Of a DNA stretch of 64,000 nucleotides, positions 15,780-24,455 are shown one piece after another. A program made the translations under genes and the position numbers. Below the pieces are notes generated by a model. The model had not been told where the DNA came from. It saw nothing but the letters and a program-made list of their open reading frames with translations, and ran no database searches. This DNA is from B1SED10-225 sp964501415 (GTDB taxonomy: Bacteria; Bacillota_I; Bacilli_A; Izemoplasmatales; Izemoplasmataceae), in assembly GCA_964501415.1 (NCBI GenBank), contig CAZCSL010000001.1:62001-126000 (forward strand). Reading direction: 5' to 3'. Position 1 is the first letter of the stretch. Each line of letters opens with the position of its first letter.

Positions 15780-16883
15780 ATGAAAGCAAAAGATTTTTAC
15801 AAAGCCCTTGACTTGATAGCTCAAGACCGTGGGCTTGAAAAGGAACAAATTTTAGAGATTTTAGAACGCGGTATCCTAAACGCCTATAAAAAAGAATACC
15901 ACAGTAGCGAAAATGCCCGCGTTGAATTTAACGAAGACAAAGATGAGATCAAACTGTATGCCGATTATCTCGTCGTTGATGAAGTCCAAGACCCAACCCA
16001 AATCTCTTTGCAAGATGCCCGCCAACAAAACAAGCGCATCAAAATTGGCGATACCTTGACCAAAGACATCACCCCTAAAGACTTTGGCCGCATCGCGGCG
16101 GTCAGCGCCAAACAAATCTTAACCCAAGGGCTAAAACAACTTGAGCGTGAGAAAGTCTATAGCATTTTCAAAGAAAAAGAAAATGAGATGATCACCACGG
16201 AAATCATCGGGTTAAACAAAGACTTTGTTACCTTGGATTTGGGTCAAAACTTAGAAACCTCTTTGCCGAGAAAAGAGCTTTTACGCAGCGATGATGCTAG
16301 AATTAGTGCCAGACTCAAAGTCTATATCACCAAAGTTGAAATGACGACCAAAGGACCTAAGGTATACGTCTCAAGAACCGATAGAAATCTTGTGAAACGC
16401 TTGATCGAACAAGTCGTCCCCGAAATTATGGATGGGACCGTTGAAATCATGGGATTGGCTCGTGATGCGGGTTCTAGAAGTAAAATCGCGGTTTATTCAC
16501 ACGATGAAAACGTCGATCCTGTGGGCGCTTGTTTAGGCAGAGAATCGAACCGTAAAAAAGAAGTTGAAGAAGCCTTGCAAGGTGAACGCATTAGCTTTTA
16601 TCGGTGGTCTAAAGACCCTTATGTGTTAATTGAAAATGCTTTAGCGCCAGCCCAAATTGTCGGGGCCGCTTTAGAACAAAACGAAAAAAGTGCAGTGGTC
16701 ATCGTCAGAGATGAAGATTTTACCGGCGCGATAGGCGCTAAGGGACAAAACGTTCGTTTAGCGGCTCAATCCTGCGGCTGGAAACTCGATATCAAATCGA
16801 TTTCCGATGCGGAAGAAGCCGGCATAGAATATACCGAATTATCCTACGATGAAGGGGATGATTGGGATGAAGAAGAAGCGTAA
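15780..16883 (+). CDS. nusA: transcription termination/antitermination factor NusA
   Basis: NusA binds RNA polymerase and affects pausing and intrinsic termination. It has an N-terminal polymerase-binding domain (residues 1-125), an S1 domain (about 135-200, with V-Y-V-S-R-T-D-R), and two KH domains (R-D-A-G-S-R-S-K-I-A-V near 227; G-A-I-G-A-K-G-Q-N-V-R-L-A near 320). Length 367 is the Gram-positive form without extra acidic repeats. AGGAGG precedes the ATG by eight bases. The end of the gene overlaps ylxR by 17 bases. Confidence 0.97.
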   Translation: MKAKDFYKALDLIAQDRGLEKEQILEILERGILNAYKKEYHSSENARVEFNEDKDEIKLYADYLVVDEVQDPTQISLQDARQQNKRIKIGDTLTKDITPKDFGRIAAVSAKQILTQGLKQLEREKVYSIFKEKENEMITTEIIGLNKDFVTLDLGQNLETSLPRKELLRSDDARISARLKVYITKVEMTTKGPKVYVSRTDRNLVKRLIEQVVPEIMDGTVEIMGLARDAGSRSKIAVYSHDENVDPVGACLGRESNRKKEVEEALQGERISFYRWSKDPYVLIENALAPAQIVGAALEQNEKSAVVIVRDEDFTGAIGAKGQNVRLAAQSCGWKLDIKSISDAEEAGIEYTELSYDEGDDWDEEEA

Positions 16884-17133
16884 AATACCGCTTAGAACGT
16901 GTATTTTAACCCGTGAACAACTGCCGAAAGGTGAGATGCTTCGCATCGTCAAAAACAAAGAAAACCACGTCTTTGTCGATCCGAGCGGCAAGGCACACGG
17001 CCGCGGGGCTTACTTAAAAAAGGATGCGAAAGTGATTAAAGAAGCGCGTAAGAAAAAAGCATTAAACCGCCATTTTGAACTCGATGTCGATGATCAAGTT
17101 TATGAGGATATTTTAAATGAAATCGAGCGATAA
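16867..17133 (+). CDS. ylxR: YlxR family RNA-binding protein
   Basis: A small basic protein of the YlxR family, regularly found between nusA and infB. The family motif G-R-G-A-Y-L is visible near residue 47, and the N-terminus reads P-L-R-T-C-I-L-T-R near residue 7. Starts at 16849, 16858 and 16867 are in frame; the last is preferred for spacing from GGGG and for fit to family length (88 residues). It begins inside nusA and overlaps the next gene by 17 bases. YlxR proteins bind nucleic acid and have been linked to RNase P; the role here is not shown by the sequence. Confidence 0.88.
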   Translation: MKKKRKIPLRTCILTREQLPKGEMLRIVKNKENHVFVDPSGKAHGRGAYLKKDAKVIKEARKKKALNRHFELDVDDQVYEDILNEIER

Positions 17134-17401
17134 AATGCTTAAAACCCTGGGACTCGCAATGAGAAAAGGCGATATCATCATCGGCGCAAAACGCACGATT
17201 GAGGCGTTGAAAACAACGCAAAACCTCATCGTCTTTATGAGCCAAGATACCGCTTCAAACACGGCTAAGAAAATCCAAGACAAAACCAAAAGCACCAACA
17301 CAACATTAAATACCGACTTTAGCACAGAAGCCTTATCTCAAGCGATTGGCAAACGTGATGTTAAAGTCTTAGCGATGCGCCAAGATGCCATCAAACTATA
17401 A
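17117..17401 (+). CDS. ylxQ: YlxQ-like L7Ae family RNA-binding protein
   Basis: A 94-residue member of the L7Ae/L30e/S12e family, which binds kink-turn RNA. The pattern L-G-L-A-M-R-K-G-D-I-I-I-G near residues 11-23 and the hydrophobic strand I-V-F-M-S-Q-D-T-A are typical. Position between ylxR and infB is the standard one in Bacillota. The start overlaps ylxR, so translation is probably coupled. Confidence 0.88.
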   Translation: MKSSDKMLKTLGLAMRKGDIIIGAKRTIEALKTTQNLIVFMSQDTASNTAKKIQDKTKSTNTTLNTDFSTEALSQAIGKRDVKVLAMRQDAIKL

Positions 17402-17422
17402 GTAAAGAAAGAGGTGGTCTTT

Positions 17423-19213
17423 ATGGCTAAAAAAAGCCAAAAGCCTAACCAACCCAAAAAGAAAATAACGGAAATTACCTACAAAGAAAACATGACGGTA
17501 AGCGAATTTGCCAAAGCCTTAAACAAACCGGTCAGTAGTATCATCAAAAAAGCGATGACTTTAGGGGTTATGGCCAATCAAAACCAAACCTTAGACAAAA
17601 AAACCGCAGAATTGCTTGCGATGGCCTATGAGGTCGATTTAATCGAAGAAAAGATAACCGATAAGACCCGCTTTGAAGAAATCAAGATTGAAGACGATGA
17701 ATCCGATTTAATCTTGCGCCCACCCGTCGTTACCATCATGGGACACGTTGATCATGGTAAAACAACCTTGCTCGACACGATTAGAAGCGCCCGCGTAACC
17801 GAAGGCGAAGCCGGCGGTATCACCCAACATATCGGGGCTTATCAATACGATGCAAACGGCAAATTAATTACCTTTATCGATACCCCAGGCCATGCGGCAT
17901 TTACCGAGATGCGTGCCCGCGGTGCACAAGTAACCGACATCGCCGTTTTAGTCGTGGCCGCCGATGATGGGGTCATGCCTCAAACCAAAGAAGCCATCGA
18001 CCATGCCAAAGCCGCTAAGTGTCCTATCATCGTGGCAGTGAATAAAATGGATATGCCCGGGGCCAACCCTGATAAGGTGAAACAAGAATTGAGTGAATTT
18101 GATCTTTTGCCCGAAGATTGGGGCGGAAAGACAATCTTCGTGGAAATGTCTGCCTTAAAAGGAGAAGGGGTAGAAGAGTTAATCGAAATGATTCTTTTGA
18201 CCGCCGAGGTAGAAGAATTCAAAGCCAACCCGAACCGTCTTGCTAGTGGGACCGTGATCGAAAGTGAACTGGACAAAGGCAGGGGACCTGTAGCGACGTT
18301 ACTCGTCCAAAATGGAACGCTTAAAACCGGCGATACGCTTGTCGTGGGTGATACCTTTGGTAGAATCCGCGCGATGCGCGATGATTACGGCAAAGCCGTC
18401 GAACAAGCCCCACCCTCTAAAGCCGTCGAAATCATCGGCTTAAACGATGTCCCTCAAGCCGGAGATCCTTTCCAAGTCTTCGATGATGATAAAGAAGCCC
18501 GTCAAATCAGTGAAACCAGAACCCACCGTACCTGGAAAGAAGAACGCGGTCTTTCTAAGGCGATGAGTTTAGATGAGTTATTCGCCAATATGAACAAAGG
18601 CGATTTAAAAACGTTGCCTTTGATCGTCAGAGGCGATACGCACGGTTCAATCGAAGCGCTTAAATCGAGCTTAGAAACGATCGATGTTGAGGGGGCTAAC
18701 GTTGAGGTTATTCGCAGTAGTGTCGGTACGATTACCGAGACTGATGTTACCTTAGCCTTGGCAAGTGGGGCGATTATCTTAGGCTTTAACGTCAGACCCA
18801 GTGCCGCAGTAAGAGAAACCGCCAAAAACAAAAACGTCGAAATCCGCCTTTATAACATCATCTATAAAGCCCTAGAAGATATTGAAAACGCGATGAAAGG
18901 CTTACTCGATCCAGAATTTGAAGAAGTCATTACCGGTCAAGCTGAAGTGCGGGATTTATTTAAAATCTCACGCATCGGGACCATTGCTGGTTGCTTTGTG
19001 ACCGACGGCAACATTCAGCGTGATGCTTTAGTCCGCGTCTTGCGCGATGGCGTGGTCGTATATGAAGGCAAACTAGCCAGCTTAAAACGCTTTAAAGATG
19101 ACGTAAAAGAAGTCAGACAAGGCTTTGAATGCGGTATTCAAATCGAAAACTTTAACGATATCAAAGAAGGCGACATCATTGAAGCCTCCGTTATGAAGGA
19201 GTTAAAACGCTAA
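17423..19213 (+). CDS. infB: translation initiation factor IF-2
   Basis: GTPase that brings initiator tRNA to the ribosome. G1 G-H-V-D-H-G-K-T is near residue 109, G-G-I-T-Q-H-I-G near 134, D-T-P-G-H near 155 and N-K-M-D near 209. Domains II, III and the C-terminal tRNA-binding domain follow. At 596 residues it has a short N-terminus (one IF2_N domain only), like Mollicutes and unlike the 716 of Bacillus. GAGGTGG precedes the ATG at 17423. Its stop overlaps the rbfA start by one base. Confidence 0.97.
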   Translation: MAKKSQKPNQPKKKITEITYKENMTVSEFAKALNKPVSSIIKKAMTLGVMANQNQTLDKKTAELLAMAYEVDLIEEKITDKTRFEEIKIEDDESDLILRPPVVTIMGHVDHGKTTLLDTIRSARVTEGEAGGITQHIGAYQYDANGKLITFIDTPGHAAFTEMRARGAQVTDIAVLVVAADDGVMPQTKEAIDHAKAAKCPIIVAVNKMDMPGANPDKVKQELSEFDLLPEDWGGKTIFVEMSALKGEGVEELIEMILLTAEVEEFKANPNRLASGTVIESELDKGRGPVATLLVQNGTLKTGDTLVVGDTFGRIRAMRDDYGKAVEQAPPSKAVEIIGLNDVPQAGDPFQVFDDDKEARQISETRTHRTWKEERGLSKAMSLDELFANMNKGDLKTLPLIVRGDTHGSIEALKSSLETIDVEGANVEVIRSSVGTITETDVTLALASGAIILGFNVRPSAAVRETAKNKNVEIRLYNIIYKALEDIENAMKGLLDPEFEEVITGQAEVRDLFKISRIGTIAGCFVTDGNIQRDALVRVLRDGVVVYEGKLASLKRFKDDVKEVRQGFECGIQIENFNDIKEGDIIEASVMKELKR

Positions 19214-19554
19214 TGCCAAAAATCGAACGCTTACAAAGCGATATTGAACGTGCTTTATCGTTAATCATCAACCGCGAAATCAAAAACCCCAATATTGAGT
19301 TCATGACGATTACCGCGGTCAAACTAACCAATGATCTATCTTATCTAACAATTTATTACACGATTTTAAAAGATACACCCGATAATCGTCAAGCCGTCAA
19401 AGAGGCTTTAGAAAAATCAAAAAGCTTTATACGTACCAGCTTGGCCAAAAAAATCACGATCCGCAAAATGCCACAACTGCGTTTCCAATACGATACCTCA
19501 TTAGAAACCGGTAACCGCATTGAAAAAGGCTTAAAAGACGTGATGGACAAATAG
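19213..19554 (+). CDS. rbfA: ribosome-binding factor A
   Basis: RbfA is a KH-like factor for late 30S maturation. The 113-residue protein opens with R-L-Q-S-D-I-E-R-A-L-S, has V-K-L-T-N-D-L-S-Y-L-T-I-Y-Y near residue 36, and ends with the typical M-P-Q-L-R-F-Q-Y-D near 90. It shares one base with the infB stop and closes the operon, its stop codon lying in the base of the terminator stem. Confidence 0.95.
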   Translation: MPKIERLQSDIERALSLIINREIKNPNIEFMTITAVKLTNDLSYLTIYYTILKDTPDNRQAVKEALEKSKSFIRTSLAKKITIRKMPQLRFQYDTSLETGNRIEKGLKDVMDK

Positions 19555-19584
19555 AAAAATAAGTGTTGGCGCACTTATTTTTCT
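19553..19584 (+). terminator. intrinsic terminator of the rimP-rbfA operon
   Basis: A 13-bp perfect stem AGAAAAATAAGTG/CACTTATTTTTCT with a TTGGCG loop. The T run is part of the descending arm, and the stem starts within the rbfA stop codon. Confidence 0.75.
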
Positions 19585-19608
19585 ATCGTTTTTTAAAGGG
19601 GGTTAGCG

Positions 19609-21360
19609 ATGAAGGACAAACTAAATAGCGTACCCAATCTACCGGGTTCTTATCAGATGAAAGACGGCCAAGGACGCATTATTTATGTGGGCAAGGCCAA
19701 AGACTTAAAAAAACGCTTGTCCAGTTATTTCACCGGTTCACACGACAATAAAACCACCAAGATGCTAAGGATGGTTGAAGACTTTGATTACATCATCACA
19801 GACAGTGAACTTGAAGCCTATATCTTAGAAATTGACTTAATCAAAAAACACCAACCTAGATATAACATTTTATTAACCGATGATAAAAGCTATCCCTACA
19901 TAGAAATCACCCGTGAAAAACACCCTAAAATGATCGTAACTAGACGCGTGAAGAAAAAGCATCGCAATCTGTTTGGCCCCTACCCAAACGTTAAAGCGGC
20001 CCGCGATACGATTAAACTCTTAAACAAACTCTATCCATTGAGGCAATGTCAAACCTTGCCTAATGAGCCCTGTTTATATTACCATTTGGGCCAGTGCTTA
20101 GCCCCTTGTATCCACAAAGTTGAACAAAATACATACCGCGATATTGAACAAAATATCCGTCAATTTTTAAAAGGACATACCCAAGCGATTCAAAAAGAGC
20201 TAAAAACCAAGATGTATCAAGCCTCAGAATCACTTGCTTATGAACGCGCTAGTGAATACAAAGCGATGCTGGATGCGATAAAAACCACGATTCATCAAAG
20301 CCAACAAGGTATCAATTTAAAAGATGATCGCATGATTGATTTAATCGCCATGGCGACCGATAAAGACACGCTTTCTTTAGTGATATTTTTCATTCGCAAC
20401 GGAAAAATCTCAGCGGTGGATAAACGGTTGTTTGACTATCAAGGGGAGCTCAATCAAGCCTTGCAATCTTTTTTGGGACAGTTTTATCAGACCTATCCTA
20501 AACCGAATGCCCTATTAATCGACCGAGACTTTGGCGATGAGTTTATCTATCACACCCTAGATGTGCCCATCTCCATACCGAAGCGTGGCGAGAAAAGACG
20601 GATGATGAACATTGCCAAACAAAATGCGATTGAAGCCTTAGAAAACCATCAAAAAAGCCAACAAAAAATCAAAGCCAAAACCTTTGATGTTCTCGACGAA
20701 CTCTCAGAACTATTGGACATTCCTACCCCTTACCATATTGAAGCATTTGATAACTCTCATCTGTTTGGTGAATACCCCGTCTCGGCCATGGTCACGTTTA
20801 AAAATGCCAAGCCTGACAAACATAACTATCGCAAATACAATTTAAAAGATAGTGCGGTACAATCTGGAGATACCGATCAGATGAAAGAAGTATTATACCG
20901 GCGCTTTAGAAGGCTTTTGATGGATAAACTTAAAACCCCCGATCTAATCGTTTTAGATGGCGGCATCAATCAACTGAGCGCAGGGATAAAGATGAAAGAA
21001 ACCTTTAACCTCGATATTCCATTGATTTCACTGGTAAAGGACAAAAAACACAAAACCAGCCACATTATCGATGAAAGTGGCACCACCTATGAAATCAAAA
21101 AGGATAGCGAGTTGTTTAAATTGCTAAGCCGTATTCAAGATGAAGCGCATCGTTTTGCGATTACCTTTCACCAACAAAAACGCCAAAAAGGGTTGTTTGA
21201 AAGCAAACTTGACACCATCGAAGGCATCGGCAAAAAACGCAAAGAAACCTTGTTAAAACATTTTAAAACGATTAGCAACATCAAAAAAGCCGACTATCAA
21301 ACCTTAAAAGCATTAGGCTTTTCTGATAGTCTCATCAAGCGATTAAAAGATAATTTATAA
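19609..21360 (+). CDS. uvrC: excinuclease ABC subunit C
   Basis: UvrC makes both incisions in nucleotide excision repair. An N-terminal GIY-YIG-type nuclease (L-P-G-S-Y-Q-M-K, then I-I-Y-V-G-K-A-K-D-L-K-K-R, residues 10-40) is followed by P-R-Y-N-I-L-L near 82, a UvrB-binding coiled segment near 200, and the RNase H-like nuclease (E-A-F-D-N-S-H near 380, V-L-D-G-G near 443, D-E-A-H-R-F near 509). A C-terminal helix-hairpin-helix domain contains I-E-G-I-G-K-K-R. Length 583 is normal. Confidence 0.95.
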   Translation: MKDKLNSVPNLPGSYQMKDGQGRIIYVGKAKDLKKRLSSYFTGSHDNKTTKMLRMVEDFDYIITDSELEAYILEIDLIKKHQPRYNILLTDDKSYPYIEITREKHPKMIVTRRVKKKHRNLFGPYPNVKAARDTIKLLNKLYPLRQCQTLPNEPCLYYHLGQCLAPCIHKVEQNTYRDIEQNIRQFLKGHTQAIQKELKTKMYQASESLAYERASEYKAMLDAIKTTIHQSQQGINLKDDRMIDLIAMATDKDTLSLVIFFIRNGKISAVDKRLFDYQGELNQALQSFLGQFYQTYPKPNALLIDRDFGDEFIYHTLDVPISIPKRGEKRRMMNIAKQNAIEALENHQKSQQKIKAKTFDVLDELSELLDIPTPYHIEAFDNSHLFGEYPVSAMVTFKNAKPDKHNYRKYNLKDSAVQSGDTDQMKEVLYRRFRRLLMDKLKTPDLIVLDGGINQLSAGIKMKETFNLDIPLISLVKDKKHKTSHIIDESGTTYEIKKDSELFKLLSRIQDEAHRFAITFHQQKRQKGLFESKLDTIEGIGKKRKETLLKHFKTISNIKKADYQTLKALGFSDSLIKRLKDNL

Positions 21361-21374
21361 CCTCAGGTGATACT

Positions 21375-22244
21375 ATGCAAATTCAAGGAAAAATACTTGC
21401 TGTGGATGAAAGAAAACGTACCATTACGATGCTAGGTCGTCGACAAAAACGGATACTGTATTTTCAACGTGCGATGTTTTCAAAATTTGAAAAATACTTG
21501 CATCCCAATTTTTTTATCGCCCTTAGCTTTCAACGCAAACACAAAACCAACCAAAAAGCGATGCACACGGTAAGAAACGTTAAAAAAATCATTAAGCCAA
21601 CCGTCTATGGTCCTAAGGTGCTTTATTCTTTTAAACACCTCAAAAACCAAACCAAATCATTTGTTAATCAACTCGGTATGAAGTTGTTTTTGGATTTTGA
21701 GATGAGCATGCATCCTTACTATAAACAAAAGAATTTTGTTCAAGAAATCATTCAAGTCGGCTATATTTTACAAGACAAAGAGGGTAAAGTCTTAAAAACA
21801 TTTTCAGCTTGCATCAAGCCAACCAGACACGAAACGCTAAGTAAGCGCACCTTGAAGTTTTTAGACCTCACCCAAGATGACGTCGATCAAGGCATGAGCT
21901 ATGAAACGTTTTATAATCATCTCAAAAACCTCATTAATACCTATAAACCGGCCATCATCGTATGGGGTCGCAATGATATGTTGGCGCTTAGAGATTCTTA
22001 TAAAATCAATCATAAACGTACCTTGGCCAAAAAGACGCGATTTGTCAATTTGCTCAAACTGCACAAAAACTACTTCAATCTAAAAAACGATGTGGGTTTG
22101 TTAAGTGCCTTTGAACGCTATGGCCATCAACTTAAGCAAAGGCAAAAACACGATGCCTTAGAAGATGCATACATGACTAAAAAAGTCTTTGAAGGCTTTA
22201 AGCACCTGATCAATTGCGACGATAACCAACCCCCACTATTTTAA
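21375..22244 (+). CDS. DEDDh-type 3'-5' exonuclease domain protein with unknown N-terminal domain
   Basis: Residues about 105-280 form a DnaQ-like exonuclease: D-F-E-M-S near 112 supplies the first Asp-Glu pair, W-G-R-N-D-M-L near 198 the middle acidic residue, and H-D-A-L-E-D-A near 257 the catalytic His and last Asp. The first 100 residues are very basic (many Lys, Arg, His) and not recognised; they could bind nucleic acid. Similar stand-alone exonucleases act in DNA or RNA trimming, but the substrate cannot be told. It follows uvrC by 14 bases and shares its strand, so the two are probably co-transcribed up to the terminator after this gene. Confidence 0.75.
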   Translation: MQIQGKILAVDERKRTITMLGRRQKRILYFQRAMFSKFEKYLHPNFFIALSFQRKHKTNQKAMHTVRNVKKIIKPTVYGPKVLYSFKHLKNQTKSFVNQLGMKLFLDFEMSMHPYYKQKNFVQEIIQVGYILQDKEGKVLKTFSACIKPTRHETLSKRTLKFLDLTQDDVDQGMSYETFYNHLKNLINTYKPAIIVWGRNDMLALRDSYKINHKRTLAKKTRFVNLLKLHKNYFNLKNDVGLLSAFERYGHQLKQRQKHDALEDAYMTKKVFEGFKHLINCDDNQPPLF

Positions 22245-22248
22245 ACGC

Positions 22249-22280
22249 ACCCATGACCTAAAAAGGTTGTGGGTTTTTTT
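22249..22280 (+). terminator. intrinsic terminator after the exonuclease gene
   Basis: A 10-bp stem ACCCATGACC/GGTTGTGGGT (two G-T pairs) with a six-base loop ends in a run of seven T's. Confidence 0.85.
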
Positions 22281-22301
22281 ACGCGTGCAAGCAAACAGAT
22301 A

Positions 22302-22310
22302 TGCTATAAT
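22302..22310 (+). promoter_or_regulatory. extended -10 promoter of the galactokinase-like gene
   Basis: TGCTATAAT is a perfect extended -10 element 18 bases before the start codon; no good -35 is seen. Confidence 0.55.
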
Positions 22311-22328
22311 GAGAATAGGGGTGAGAGT

Positions 22329-23489
22329 ATGAAAGAGACGATTCGTAAAAACCATGATTTGCATTTTAACAAAAAACCAAGCAAAACCTACTTTGCGCCC
22401 GCTACCATTCAAATCCTAGGAGAAGGTAGCGATGTTTTGAAGGGCAAGGTCATGATGCTCACGTTATCCAAAGGCATTTATGCCAGTGTTTCGGATAAAG
22501 AAGAATTGCAACTTGATATTCAAATGGATTTTATGAGTGAACAATATAGGTTACTGGTTGATTTAACCAATCTCAATCAAGAAACCAATGATATTTATGC
22601 CAAACGCGTAATAGCCTTAATCAAAAAACTTCAATATGAAGGCTATCCCGTTCAAAAGGGCTTAAATATATCGATTACACCTTCTCAAACCCTACCTAAA
22701 AACTTAGGCTTGCACGCGACGTTTGATATGATGATCATGTATATTTTGGCGACTGAAAATGCTTTTGATATTACAGATATGAAACAAATCCGCTACGCTT
22801 ATTCTATAGAAAAAGCACTCCAAGGCAATCATCACGTCAATATCGCCCAACATATCGCTTGTGCTTTAGGTAAAAAAAATCAAATGATGATGGTCGATAC
22901 GAAAACATTGCATTATGAATATCTGCCTTTTGATGCGGAACATTACCGCTATGTCCATGTATTTATCAACCGTCCTAAATTCATATTAAACTCCGATATT
23001 ACGATTAGACTTAAAGGCATCCAAAAAGCCACCGAACAACTCAACGCGTTTAGAACAATCGATACTTTGGTCGATTTATCGTTTGAGGATTTTAAACGCC
23101 TCAAAGCGAAACTAAAGGGCAGTGATATCATCCGGTTTGCCGAACACGTCATGTTTGAACAAATGCGCATTGAACAAGCCTTAGATTACTTAAAACAAAA
23201 AGACATGATCATGTTTGGCGATACCTTAGATCAATCACAAAACTCTTTAAAACATCTATATGAAATATCCAATTCTTATTACGATGCCATCATCAGTCAA
23301 ATGCTCAATCAAGGCTCAATTGGGGCCCGCTTGTCTCAGATTGGCTATGATCAAATCGTCATAGCCTTGTTTGAAAAAACCGACACCCCACATGATGATG
23401 ACTTTAAAGAAGCATTCTACAAACAGTACAAAAAAGAACTAGATATTCAACCCATCGCTTTATCACAAGGCATGCATATAATCACATAA
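22329..23489 (+). CDS. degenerate galactokinase-like GHMP family protein (possible pseudokinase)
   Basis: The 386-residue protein has the length and layout of galactokinase: an N-terminal sugar-binding stretch A-P-A-T-I-Q-I-L-G-E-G-S-D-V (residues 23-36), a central A-L-G-K-K-N-Q followed by V-D-T-K-T-L-H-Y-E-Y-L-P, and a C-terminal G-A-R-L-S-Q-I-G-Y-D-Q. Active-site motifs are eroded. The signature G-R-V-N-L-I-G-E-H-T-D-Y has lost its catalytic Arg and the His. The ATP loop G-L-S-S-S-A reads G-L-H-A-T-F. The catalytic Asp position of M-D-Q-x-x-S-A-L-G reads A-Q-H-I-A-C-A-L-G. It is therefore unlikely to phosphorylate galactose and may be a sensor like yeast Gal3, or a decayed kinase under selection. 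No frame damage is seen. ATG at 22329 is chosen for GGGGTGAGAG upstream. Confidence 0.7.
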   Translation: MKETIRKNHDLHFNKKPSKTYFAPATIQILGEGSDVLKGKVMMLTLSKGIYASVSDKEELQLDIQMDFMSEQYRLLVDLTNLNQETNDIYAKRVIALIKKLQYEGYPVQKGLNISITPSQTLPKNLGLHATFDMMIMYILATENAFDITDMKQIRYAYSIEKALQGNHHVNIAQHIACALGKKNQMMMVDTKTLHYEYLPFDAEHYRYVHVFINRPKFILNSDITIRLKGIQKATEQLNAFRTIDTLVDLSFEDFKRLKAKLKGSDIIRFAEHVMFEQMRIEQALDYLKQKDMIMFGDTLDQSQNSLKHLYEISNSYYDAIISQMLNQGSIGARLSQIGYDQIVIALFEKTDTPHDDDFKEAFYKQYKKELDIQPIALSQGMHIIT

Positions 23490-23514
23490 AAAGGCGCATC
23501 TGCGCCTTTTTTTT
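23489..23514. terminator. terminator shared by converging genes
   Basis: Stem AAAAGGCGC/GCGCCTTTT with an ATCT loop, flanked by A's and T's. It lies between the galactokinase-like gene and the convergent aldo/keto reductase gene. Confidence 0.88.
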
Positions 23515-24340
23515 AAAATTTTCTAGGATCATCTTTAATGTTTTCTAAAATCGTCATATCGTTTTTCGATATTTCAAAATCGAGCTGGGCATTTTCTTTA
23601 ATACGGTGTTCATGTGTGCTTTTAGGAATGACCACGAGGTCTTTTTGAATCAAGTAACGCAAACATATTTGTGCCGCTGAGACGTTATATTTTGAAGCGA
23701 CTTCTTTAATCGTTTCGTTGTTCAGTGCATAACCGATGCCTAAAGGGGAATAGGCCTCAACTAAGATTTCATGTTGATCGCAATACTGATGAATGTCTTG
23801 GTTGTCCAAGCCGATAAAATAGCCGATTTGATTCACGTGAGGCGTAATTTCACAATGGTCTAAGATGTTTTTAACATCGGCCACCGAAAAATTAGATACA
23901 CCAATCGCCTTGATTTTACCTGCTTTATATAACGTTTCCATGGCTTTGAACGCGGCGACGTTTCCTTCATCACAGTTTTTCCCCATCTCACTCCAAGGCC
24001 AAGGCGCATGAATGAGATAAAGGTCTAAATATTCAAAGCCCAAATTATCAAGAGTTTTTTCAAAGGCTTCAAGCGTTTCATCATAACTTTTGATATGACT
24101 TTCCAGTTTCGATGTGACAAACACATCCTCGCGTTTTAACCCTGAGTCTTTAATCGCTTGTCCCACGCTTTCTTCATTGCCATAGCCTGCGGCTGTATCG
24201 ATGTGCCGGTATCCCGCCTTTAGCGCTGATAATACGCTTTGATAAGTAGTTTCACCTTTTGGCATTTGCCAAGTACCTAGTCCAATAACAGGAATTTTCA
24301 CATGGTTATGCATGGTTTTTTTCGATTCTAAAATCTTAAT
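23513..24340 (-). CDS. aldo/keto reductase (AKR), probably starting at ATT
   Basis: NADPH-dependent reductase of aldehydes or ketones, TIM-barrel fold. The catalytic tetrad is complete: D-T-A-A-G-Y-G-N-E supplies Asp and Tyr, V-T-S-K-L the Lys, and L-I-H-A-P the His. The C-terminal N-A-D-P-binding I-P-K-S-T-H-E-H-R-I-K-E-N is present. The first ATG is at 24313, but the only Shine-Dalgarno (GGAGG, 24353-24349) is 35 bases away from it. An in-frame ATT at 24340 is eight bases from that site and adds the nine residues M-K-I-L-E-S-K-K-T, which supply the first beta strand normally present before the H-N-x-V-K-I-P motif. The physiological substrate is unknown. Confidence 0.85.
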   Translation of the reverse strand: MKILESKKTMHNHVKIPVIGLGTWQMPKGETTYQSVLSALKAGYRHIDTAAGYGNEESVGQAIKDSGLKREDVFVTSKLESHIKSYDETLEAFEKTLDNLGFEYLDLYLIHAPWPWSEMGKNCDEGNVAAFKAMETLYKAGKIKAIGVSNFSVADVKNILDHCEITPHVNQIGYFIGLDNQDIHQYCDQHEILVEAYSPLGIGYALNNETIKEVASKYNVSAAQICLRYLIQKDLVVIPKSTHEHRIKENAQLDFEISKNDMTILENIKDDPRKF

Positions 24341-24365
24341 GTTGACCGCCTCCTTTATGGTCGTT

Positions 24366-24392
24366 ATTATAGCATATTTTTATCTTAGTCAA
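24366..24392 (-). promoter_or_regulatory. promoter of the minus-strand aldo/keto reductase
   Basis: On the minus strand TTGACT (24392-24387) and TGCTATAAT with TATAAT at 24371-24366; spacing is 15, compensated by the extended -10. Confidence 0.6.
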
Positions 24393-24421
24393 GTTTTTGT
24401 TACTTTTCATTCTATTGTTTT

Positions 24422-24430
24422 GTGCTAAAA
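24422..24430 (+). promoter_or_regulatory. extended -10 promoter of the plus-strand aldo/keto reductase
   Basis: TGCTAAAAT lies 25 bases before the start codon; no convincing -35. It is divergent from the promoter at 24366-24392. Confidence 0.4.
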
Positions 24431-24455
24431 TGAACGTTAAAGGAGGTCATATATT

